The notes beneath the pieces were generated by a model. The model saw only the letters and a program-made list of their open reading frames with translations, made no database searches and was not told the origin of the DNA. A stretch of 51,140 nt of DNA, from positions 1 through 51,140 of the forward strand of contig JBEBHJ010000019.1 of the NCBI GenBank assembly GCA_040081075.1, written 5' to 3'. Below, piece after piece: positions 8,110 through 14,731 of this stretch (position 1 is the first letter of the stretch; each line of letters starts with the position of its first letter). This DNA is from JANJUB01 sp040081075. GTDB lineage: Bacteria > Armatimonadota > Fimbriimonadia > Fimbriimonadales > Fimbriimonadaceae. The position numbers were made by a program, and so were the translations under genes.

Positions 8110-8801
8110 TGGCCCGAATGTCAATGCTGATTGATCTCACCCGCTGCATTGGGTGTGATGCTTGTACGGTAGCTTGCAAGCAAGAGAATGGAACCCCTAT
8201 GGATGTTTTCTTTGCGCGGGTTCTTAATGTTGAGGTGGGCAAATACCCAAATGTCAAACGGCTCTACATCCCCGTGCTCTGCAACCATTGTGAAGATCCG
8301 CCTTGCTTGAAGGCTTGCCCCAACAAGGCCATTGTCAAGCGACAAGACGGCATTGTCTTGATTGACCAGGATCGCTGTCGAGGAACTGGGGCGTGTGTGT
8401 CGGCTTGTCCTTACGGAAACATCATCTTGCAACCGGAAGAAAAGTGGTACTTAAACGCGGATGAGCCATATGAGAGGGACTTCGTTAAACCTCGAATGAA
8501 CTCGGGAGTCGCCAGGAAATGCACGTACTGTGCGCATCGAGTTGATGAGGGGTTGAATCCGGCTTGTGTGGTCGCTTGCCCAACTCACGCTCGGATTTTC
8601 GGCGACCTTGAAGACCCCAAAAGCGAAATCAGCACCTACATCGTTGAGCAAAAGCAGCTGACTGGCCGCGAGCCATTCAAGTTGCTGCCCCAGGCAAAAA
8701 CGAAGCCGGCCGGAAGTTATCTTGGGCCGATGGCCTCGCAAGGCGTCTCGACTCTGGGTCAGCCCGCCGAACCAGTCGTTTCAACGGAGGAAGTGGCATG
8801 A
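8109..8801 (+). CDS. Four-cluster ferredoxin subunit (NarH/DmsB-like) of the molybdoenzyme
   Basis: A 230-residue Fe-S electron-transfer subunit that would pass electrons between the membrane cytochrome and the molybdenum subunit. Four Cys-rich motifs are visible: CIGCDACTVAC, CNHCEDPPCLKAC, CRGTGACVSACPYG and CTYCAHRV...CVVACPTHA. In the third, the usual second Cys is Thr93 (C90-x2-T-x2-C96-x3-C100). Type II enzymes replace this residue, usually with Trp, and carry a [3Fe-4S] cluster there; a [3Fe-4S] cluster is inferred here too. Its start overlaps the catalytic subunit stop (TAATG) and its stop overlaps the next start (ATGA), so the complex is translationally coupled. Confidence 0.87.
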   Translation: MARMSMLIDLTRCIGCDACTVACKQENGTPMDVFFARVLNVEVGKYPNVKRLYIPVLCNHCEDPPCLKACPNKAIVKRQDGIVLIDQDRCRGTGACVSACPYGNIILQPEEKWYLNADEPYERDFVKPRMNSGVARKCTYCAHRVDEGLNPACVVACPTHARIFGDLEDPKSEISTYIVEQKQLTGREPFKLLPQAKTKPAGSYLGPMASQGVSTLGQPAEPVVSTEEVA

Positions 8802-9919
8802 AACTCATAACTTTCGCATTCGCCTTGATGCTGGCTACGTTGGCCCTCGCGCAACCCGAAGGCAAGAAAGACGTCTTCGGAACATCGTCCTGCATGGGAT
8901 GCCATGGAATGAACGCCATGGGCGGCCTTGGACCACCGATCGCGAAAACCAAGGTGATTGAGTCTGAGTTCTTCAAAACCGTGCGAAGCGGCAAAGGCAT
9001 GATGCCGGCAACGCCCGCAGACCAGCTTAGCGATGAAGACGTGAAGGCGATGTACGCCGAGCTTCAAGGCAAGGAATGGCGACCCGAAGAAATCCCAATC
9101 TCTTACAAAGTTGGCAGCTTGCTCACCACGAAGAATGTCGCAAAGATCTTCCTCGGTGTGTTCTTGTTTTCCTTCATTTTTGCCGTGAAGGGTTGGTTAT
9201 ACTGGCTGAGTTTGGCTGGCTTCAAGCAACTAAAGCCCGCGTTAAGCAAGTTTGGCTACGGTCGGGCGTTCGGAGTTGCGCTTAAGTCGTTAGTGGTTGA
9301 CGGCTTGCTCGTGGGCTCGCTGTGGAAGAAGAGCAAACATCTTTGGGCGATGCATGGTTTGATGCTCTACGGAATGTTGGGGCTGATGCTATCCGACATC
9401 CTGATGCAGATTTTCAACCCAACTCGCGCTGACTTGGCTCTTTCGAGCCCACTCAAGATCCTGCCGATCACGGCCGGGTTGATGGTGCTCATCGGCGTGA
9501 TCTACGTAATGCGGCGCTACCAAAAGGATGAATACATTGACAATGGCCTCACCCTTGGGCGTGACTACCTGTTCGTGACCCTGCTCTTCCACACGGTCGT
9601 AAGCGGAATCTTCACGTTAATGATCAACCGAACGACCGCGTTTGGGTGGATCATGCCGATCTACATCTACCACTTGATCTCGATATCTGCCCTGATCATT
9701 TCTGCACCGTTCACTCGGTTCCAACACGCTTGGATTGTTCCAACCATGGTGGCCTTAACCAGAGTTACCGATGCTGTCGTGGCGGCCGGTGGCGACCTCT
9801 CTCTCTCTCGAGAACCCTCACCTGGCCGCCACCACAAGTCAGTTCGAGTTGCCGAAGACGTTCTGAGCCAGATTGACGGAGTCATCGAACCCGATATCAG
9901 ATTGCGTTATTTCCCCTAG
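8798..9919 (+). CDS. Fused cytochrome c / NarI-HdrE-like membrane cytochrome b
   Basis: 373 residues in three parts: a cleavable-type signal (MKLITFAFALMLATLALAQ), a small cytochrome c domain with CMGCH near residue 32 and a likely Met ligand in GKGMMPATP, then about five to six membrane segments resembling NarI/HdrE cytochrome b. His residues suited to heme b ligation occur in HLWAMHGLML, FHTVVSGIF, YIYHLIS and FQHAWIVP. The protein would connect quinol, or a periplasmic donor, to the Fe-S subunit. The fusion of a periplasmic c-heme with a gamma-like subunit is unusual. The C-terminal 60 residues are hydrophilic. It overlaps the upstream gene by 4 bp and is followed by the Rieske gene after 7 bp. 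Confidence 0.8.
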   Translation: MKLITFAFALMLATLALAQPEGKKDVFGTSSCMGCHGMNAMGGLGPPIAKTKVIESEFFKTVRSGKGMMPATPADQLSDEDVKAMYAELQGKEWRPEEIPISYKVGSLLTTKNVAKIFLGVFLFSFIFAVKGWLYWLSLAGFKQLKPALSKFGYGRAFGVALKSLVVDGLLVGSLWKKSKHLWAMHGLMLYGMLGLMLSDILMQIFNPTRADLALSSPLKILPITAGLMVLIGVIYVMRRYQKDEYIDNGLTLGRDYLFVTLLFHTVVSGIFTLMINRTTAFGWIMPIYIYHLISISALIISAPFTRFQHAWIVPTMVALTRVTDAVVAAGGDLSLSREPSPGRHHKSVRVAEDVLSQIDGVIEPDIRLRYFP

Positions 9920-9926
9920 GTGAACT

Positions 9927-10421
9927 ATGAATACAGAACCACTCGAACCTATCGCCGAACCTCAGTCTCGCCGCACCGTGCTTGGCTGGCTCGTTACCGG
10001 CATCAACGTTGTCGTGGGTGCGGCCCTGGCGATTCCAGCAATCAGATTCGTCGCGGCTCCCCTCTCGAGAAAGGCGACCGAAAAGTGGGTTGACGTGCTT
10101 TCCGACGAAGAGTTGAAGGATAACGAAACCCGTGAAGTGACCTATGCCATGACTATTGAGGATGGCTACCAGGTCGTTGATCGCAACTATACGGTGTATC
10201 TGCATCGCTCGGAAGGCAGTGTCAAGTGCTTTGACCCGGCTTGCACGCACTTGGGTTGTCGAATCAAGTTCCAAAGCGAACAGCATCGGTATTTTTGCCC
10301 ATGCCACGGAGGCGTGTTTGCCGAGGATGGCAAAGTAGTTTCTGGCCCGCCGCCTAAAGGCTTGGAAGAGCACCCGGTCAAAGTTGAAAACGGCCGAATA
10401 TTTGTCAGCAGAAAGGTGTAA
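9927..10421 (+). CDS. Rieske iron-sulfur protein of a bc-type complex
   Basis: 164 residues. A twin-arginine-like N-terminus (SRRTVLGWLV) leads into one membrane anchor, then a Rieske [2Fe-2S] domain with CTHLGC and CPCHGG; each box provides one Cys and one His ligand plus the disulfide Cys. Length and layout match Rieske subunits of bc1/b6f complexes. AGGTGA before the ATG is a plausible ribosome site. It precedes the cytochrome b gene by 5 bp, so the pair forms a quinol-oxidising bc-like module encoded in the same operon as the molybdoenzyme, comparable to haloarchaeal nar operons that also carry Rieske and cytochrome b genes. Confidence 0.9.
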   Translation: MNTEPLEPIAEPQSRRTVLGWLVTGINVVVGAALAIPAIRFVAAPLSRKATEKWVDVLSDEELKDNETREVTYAMTIEDGYQVVDRNYTVYLHRSEGSVKCFDPACTHLGCRIKFQSEQHRYFCPCHGGVFAEDGKVVSGPPPKGLEEHPVKVENGRIFVSRKV

Positions 10422-10426
10422 CTCAA

Positions 10427-11614
10427 ATGATCAAAGAACCTCCCTCAAAATCCCCTTCCGAAACAAGAGAAAGACCGTCGGTCACGGTAACACCCGAGAT
10501 TGGACCGCGTGAAGAGCTAGCCCGGCAACGTCCCGGCATGAAGGACTGGCTAGAACTGCGCCTGGGATGGTGGGGGTTCGTTCGCAAGAACCTCGATGAG
10601 CCCATGCCTGCTGGCGTAGGCTGGTGGCAAACCCTTGGAAACCTCCTCTTGACGCTACTGATGTTTCAGTTCACAACCGGGGTTTTGATGGCGATGTACT
10701 ACAGCCCCAGCCCAACTTCGGCGTACGATTCGGTTAAACACCTCACCAATGCCGTCTCGGCCGGGTCGCTCATTCGGGGGTTGCACATCTGGGGTTCAGC
10801 TTCCATCGTTGTTGTCATGGTGATGCACACCCTGCGCGTCTTCTTCTGGGGCTCTTACAAGAAGCCAAGAGAACTCACGTGGGTCTTTGGCGTTCTGATC
10901 TTCCAAGTCATGCTTGCGTTTTCTTTCACGGGATATCTCCTGCCGTGGGACCAAAAAGCATATTGGGCGACGGTGGTTGGCACAAGAATCGCGGGTACGG
11001 TGCCGTTCGTTGGGGATCAACTCTTGGTTCTCATTCGAGGTGGCTCCGAAGTAGGCTCCCTTACGCTGACGCGATTCTATGCGCTCCATGTGATGGTTCT
11101 GCCCGCCACTTTGATGGGGCTGATCGCGATCCACCTTTACCTCGTGCGCCGTCATCACATTGCCGGGCCGGTGATCCCACAAAAGGGTCGCCCCCAACCT
11201 TTCTTCCCGAATCAGCTCTTTAAGGATGCTATCGTGGTTGTCGTTGGGCTAGGTATAGTTTTTGCCCTTGCCAACGTGTACCCTCCTGGCCTCGAGGCCG
11301 TAGCCAACCCATCCAGCACTGACTTTGCCCCGCGTCCCGAATGGTATTTCTTAGGTTTGTATGAGTTGTTGAAGATCATGCCCGCGGGATACGAGGTGGT
11401 TGCCACGTTGGTTATTCCGGGAATCATCACCATGGGAATGCTGTTCCTGCCGTGGCTAGACCGCTCAAAATCTCGCCACCCCGCCAAGCGTGGCTGGGTT
11501 ATGGTGGCGGGTATGGCCGCGATCTTGCTGATTGGGCTGATGACACTCAAGGGTATTCTTGAAACACCCCCTCATTCGGCGCACAAGGAAGCCCCGGCGG
11601 TTGCGGCGAAGTAG
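10427..11614 (+). CDS. Cytochrome b subunit of a bc-type complex
   Basis: 395 residues combining b6 and subunit IV regions. Heme-ligating His pairs are visible: HIWGSASIVVVMVMH (13 residues between) and HVMVLPATLMGLIAIH (14 between), the spacing seen in b6-type proteins. The quinol-site motif PEWY occurs in RPEWYFLGLYELLK. About 60 extra hydrophilic residues precede the first membrane segment. Together with the Rieske protein it would oxidise menaquinol at the positive side and feed the attached molybdoenzyme. It ends the operon; TATAAT at 11631-11636 just downstream could start the next transcript. Confidence 0.92.
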   Translation: MIKEPPSKSPSETRERPSVTVTPEIGPREELARQRPGMKDWLELRLGWWGFVRKNLDEPMPAGVGWWQTLGNLLLTLLMFQFTTGVLMAMYYSPSPTSAYDSVKHLTNAVSAGSLIRGLHIWGSASIVVVMVMHTLRVFFWGSYKKPRELTWVFGVLIFQVMLAFSFTGYLLPWDQKAYWATVVGTRIAGTVPFVGDQLLVLIRGGSEVGSLTLTRFYALHVMVLPATLMGLIAIHLYLVRRHHIAGPVIPQKGRPQPFFPNQLFKDAIVVVVGLGIVFALANVYPPGLEAVANPSSTDFAPRPEWYFLGLYELLKIMPAGYEVVATLVIPGIITMGMLFLPWLDRSKSRHPAKRGWVMVAGMAAILLIGLMTLKGILETPPHSAHKEAPAVAAK

Positions 11615-11687
11615 GAAACTGCAGGGCCAGTATAATCCGAGTCATCGTGGAACGCGATCCGTACGCTGATTCGGGCGCGGGCCACGG

Positions 11688-12260
11688 TTGACGGGCATAG
11701 AGATTGGGTCTAGCCGGAAAACCCTTTTCAAAAATTTCGATCTCTTGCTATTCGATGAAAACTTCCAGCCGCATTGGCGCATCGTAGGCGACCCAGAAGG
11801 CAGGATTCCATACACCGGAGTTCCAGCGGATCGATCAATGCAGGCATTTAACTGTGTCTTCGCCAGCCACTATTTTGACGAGAAGCGTGTTTGCCGGGCG
11901 TGCGGAAGAAAGTTTATCTTCTTTGCTGAGGAGCAGAAACACTGGTATGAAGAGCTAGGGTACAGCCTCGACGCCGATTGTGTCGAGTGTGTGCCGTGTC
12001 GGAAGGCGAATCAAGGGCATCGCCGGCTTCAGCGCAAGTACGAAGAGATTTGCGCGAAAGAAGTCCGCACGGACCAAGAAACGCTCGATATGGCAGAAAC
12101 CGGACTCGAATTGATGGACGCAGGCATGTTCGGCCCACAGGGATTGGATCGGGTGAGAATGTGGCTCAACCGGTGCTCAGCCTCAGGCAAAGAGTCGGAG
12201 CGATTCTTAGCGGTTAAGGCACGCTTCGCTGTGGTAGCTGATGAGCCAGCAGCGCACTGA
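11688..12260 (+). CDS. Zinc-ribbon (zf-trcl-type) protein of unknown function
   Basis: 190 residues. The centre carries the probable zinc-ribbon pattern CRACGRKFIFFAEEQKHWYE...CVECVPCRKAN (about residues 68-110), the zf-trcl family form in which CxxCG, an EQ-aromatic segment and a second Cys pair follow each other. The flanks are charged helices with no recognised motif. The start is TTG at 11688; an upstream 14-codon reading frame (GTG 11647) ends on a TGA overlapping this TTG, so the two may be coupled, or the true N-terminus may be misread. TATAAT at 11631-11636 is the probable -10. It converges with the broken cysteine synthase gene, 17 bp away. Confidence 0.7.
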   Translation: MTGIEIGSSRKTLFKNFDLLLFDENFQPHWRIVGDPEGRIPYTGVPADRSMQAFNCVFASHYFDEKRVCRACGRKFIFFAEEQKHWYEELGYSLDADCVECVPCRKANQGHRRLQRKYEEICAKEVRTDQETLDMAETGLELMDAGMFGPQGLDRVRMWLNRCSASGKESERFLAVKARFAVVADEPAAH

Positions 12261-12277
12261 ACTTAGCGCGGGAAACT

Positions 12278-13259
12278 TCAGTGCGTTTCGCCCAGGCTCT
12301 GCGATTGAATCCGAGCGAGCATGGAAGCCAACTCGCTTTTGGCGCAGACCGCTTTGAAGGGGCACTTGCTGTTTTCGGGCTTTTCAAGTCCGGCGCTTTC
12401 GTATTTTTGGTGACCATCGGCGAAAACAGTGATGACGGTCGTGAAGCGGTTCTTCAATCTTCTTGCCGCAACAAAGTTGGCGCCAGATGAAACTCCGACA
12501 CAAAGGGAAATGTCGCTCGCTAAGCTCTTTGGCCACAGTCATTGCCTCCGCGGTGGAGACGACTTCTACGCCATCAACCATGGCGTGAACTCCCTCCTCT
12601 CCATCACTTGCGATGGAGGGGATGAATCCGTCGCCGATTCCGAAGATGCCGTGAGTGCCGTTGGGGCCACCGGTCATTACGGCAGCTTCGGCGGGCTCGA
12701 CGGCAAAGGCGGAGACGCGGTGCCATACTCCTTTGAGCGCGGATGCGACGCCGATAAGGGTCCCACCGGTTCCTACTCCTGCAACAAATGCGATCTCGCC
12801 CAGGTGTCGAACGCTTCCCATTTGGCGAATTATCTCCGCCCCGGTTGTGCGCCGATGGCATTCGGTATTGAGAGGATTTGCGAATTGGTTGGGATTGAAT
12901 GCACCGGTTTCGGCGGCTATTCGGTCTCGAATTTCCGCGGCTTCGGCAAAGGAACCTTTCTCGGAACAAAGAACGAGAGTGGCACCGAGTTCACGAATAA
13001 TGGCCTTGCGCTCTTCGGTCATATGCTCGGGCATCACCACGGTGACCGGGTGGCCCATCTTTCGTCCGAAAAAGGCGAATGATATTCCGGTGTTACCGCT
13101 CGTGGCTTCCACTATGGGTTGGCCGGGCTGTAGTTCGCCCCGCTTTGTTGCCTCCTGCAAGATATAAGCGGCGACTCGGTCTTTAATGCTCCCACAAGGA
13201 TTGAGGCACTCAAGTTTGACGAAGATCCCTTCGATTTCAACAAGTGGTGTTTCCACCAA
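12278..13259 (-). pseudogene. Cysteine synthase-like gene, frameshifted and short at the 5' end
   Basis: Reads as a PLP-dependent O-acetylserine sulfhydrylase: ETPLVEIEG, LNPCGSIKDRVA (PLP Lys), EATSGNTG, GTGGTLIGVA. Near 12503-12516 the frame breaks: before the break the frame reads on into SERHFPLCRSFIWRQ, while the +1 frame continues the family sequence as LCVGVSSGANFVAARRL...VFADGHQKY and runs to a TGA at 12278-12280. The N-terminus begins directly at the TPLV motif, lacking the usual 8-12 residues, and its TTG/GTG start lies in the U-tract region of the narK terminator. Either the gene is decaying or one base was miscalled; the missing N-terminus favours decay. Its role would have been cysteine biosynthesis. 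Confidence 0.75.
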
Positions 13260-13295
13260 AAAGGGGGAAGAAAGGGGGAAACTGTTCCCCCTTTC
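13257..13295 (-). terminator. Hairpin terminator after the first narK
   Basis: GAAAGGGGGAA (13270-13280) pairs perfectly with TTCCCCCTTTC (13285-13295) across a 4-nt loop. On the minus strand the stem is followed by a C-run and then a T-run ending near 13257. The U-tract is offset by about seven bases, so it may be weak. It lies 11 bp past the end of narK. Confidence 0.65.
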
Positions 13296-13305
13296 TCAAT
13301 CACAT

Positions 13306-14631
13306 TTAGCAAGGCTTTTCCGCGCCATTTCGAGCGTAGAACCACCAGCATAGAATGAGGTTCAGAGCGTAGAACCCGGCTGCATAGTAGAAGAATGAGG
13401 TCCCGTTGCCGTTTGCCTTGATGATCGCGCCGAAGGCTACGGAGAAGACGAATGGCCCGTACGCCGCAATCGCAGAGGTCCAGCCGATCACTCCTCCCGC
13501 CTGGCGAGGGGGGAAGATCATGGGCATTTGCTTAAACGTTGAGGCGTTGCCGATTCCGCTAAAGAAGAACAGGCCGAGCATGCACCACAGGAATCCTCCC
13601 CAAGTGGACATATCGGTGGGGTGGGTGAACTGGGTTACGCCAATCGCGCATGCCAGCAAGCCAATCCCGCTCACCATGGTGACCTTTGCCCCGCCGAACT
13701 TATCGGCGATTGGGCCGCATGCGGCGCGAATACCAGCCCCAACCAGAGGGCCCAGGAAAGCGTATTTCAGAGGATCTGGGCCACCGGGTAACTTGCCATA
13801 GGTCTCTTTAATTAGGAGGGGGAAAACCGCAGCGAAGCCGCTGAAAGAACCGAAGGTCATGATGTAGAGGCTCGTCATCAACCAAGTGTGTTTTTCTTTA
13901 AATATGTCCAGCTGCTCTTTGAAGTTGGCTTGAACGGGAACGCTCCGCAGCCCAAACCAGGCAGCAATCGCACCGATGAGGATAAAGGGCACCCAGATGA
14001 ACGCAGCGTTCTGAAGGAAGATATCTTTCTCACCTTTCTTATCCACAAAGTGCTGACTCGAGCCCACCATGGCGATTCCAATCACGACGGGAATCAGGAA
14101 TTGCGCAACCGAGACGCCGAAGTTTCCGATTCCAGCCTGGATTCCAAGGGCCGTGCCTTGCAGTTTCTTGGGGAAGAAAAGCGATGTGCTGGGCATAAAG
14201 GAACTGAAGTTTCCGCCGCCCAATCCGGCGAGGAAGGCCAAGATCATGAAGGTGCTAAAGCTCGACTCTGGATTAGAAACGGCCATTCCCCAGCCGACCG
14301 CTGGGATCGCGAGTAGCAACGTAGATACCGCGATCGTCTTGCGTGTTCCAAAGATCGGGATGAGAAACGTGTGAATTATTCTCAGAGTTCCTGCGGCAAG
14401 GCCGGGCATTGAATTGAGCCAGAAGAGTTGTCCCTTGTCAAACTTGAAACCGATTCCGGTTAGCTTTACGACAATTGCGCTCACCATAAACCATGTGCTG
14501 AAGCTAAGGAGCAGGCAGAACGTGGTAATCCAAAGGGTCTTCCAGGCGATCGGCTTGGCCGTTGACTCCCAAAACTCAGGTTCGTTGGGTTGCCATGTCG
14601 CTATCGGCGATTTCTCAGTTTCACTTGACAT
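13306..14631 (-). CDS. narK: NarK-type nitrate/nitrite porter (first copy)
   Basis: About 441 residues, 12 membrane segments, major facilitator fold. The nitrate signature is present: GGGNFSSFMPSTSLFFPKKLQGTALGIQAGIGN. A soluble insert after helix 6 carries HFVDKKGEKD. It would import nitrate or exchange it for nitrite to supply the divergent molybdoenzyme gene. Start: ATG 14631 (MSSETEKSP) with GGAG 14 nt upstream is preferred to an in-frame start five codons earlier. The palindrome at 14678-14693 is 54.5 bp from this ATG, leaving a short leader, unlike most of the other boxed genes. Confidence 0.92.
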   Translation of the reverse strand: MSSETEKSPIATWQPNEPEFWESTAKPIAWKTLWITTFCLLLSFSTWFMVSAIVVKLTGIGFKFDKGQLFWLNSMPGLAAGTLRIIHTFLIPIFGTRKTIAVSTLLLAIPAVGWGMAVSNPESSFSTFMILAFLAGLGGGNFSSFMPSTSLFFPKKLQGTALGIQAGIGNFGVSVAQFLIPVVIGIAMVGSSQHFVDKKGEKDIFLQNAAFIWVPFILIGAIAAWFGLRSVPVQANFKEQLDIFKEKHTWLMTSLYIMTFGSFSGFAAVFPLLIKETYGKLPGGPDPLKYAFLGPLVGAGIRAACGPIADKFGGAKVTMVSGIGLLACAIGVTQFTHPTDMSTWGGFLWCMLGLFFFSGIGNASTFKQMPMIFPPRQAGGVIGWTSAIAAYGPFVFSVAFGAIIKANGNGTSFFYYAAGFYALNLILCWWFYARNGAEKPC

Positions 14632-14677
14632 ACATAAAGTCTCCACTCAAAGTGTCGCCCAAGCAACTGTTGTTTAC

Positions 14678-14693
14678 TATGACAGAGGTCATA
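14678..14693. promoter_or_regulatory. FNR/DNR-type palindrome between narK and the second molybdoenzyme
   Basis: TATGAC-AGAG-GTCATA, perfect 6+4+6, centre 14685.5. Rightward, TATACT (14716-14721) is a good -10 about 30 bp from the centre and predicts transcription starting a few bases before ATG 14732. Leftward it serves narK with a weaker -10. Same core as the box at 5621-5638. Confidence 0.8.
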
Positions 14694-14731
14694 TGAGGCG
14701 TAACTGCTGCGAGCGTATACTGAGTCAGAAT

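Noticed and set aside
12429..13167. Plus-strand reading frames of 170-217 codons over the cysteine synthase
   Set aside because: The minus strand carries clear PLP-enzyme motifs; the plus-strand frames are complementary shadows.
13261..13280. Direct repeat of a purine run (AAGGGGGAAG/AAAGGGGGAA) as a mobile repeat
   Set aside because: It is explained by the terminator stem and its flank; too simple to call a repeat element.
14414..14731. In-frame N-terminal extension of the second molybdoenzyme
   Set aside because: It would run antisense through the start of narK and across the regulatory palindrome; family N-termini match from about ATG 14732.
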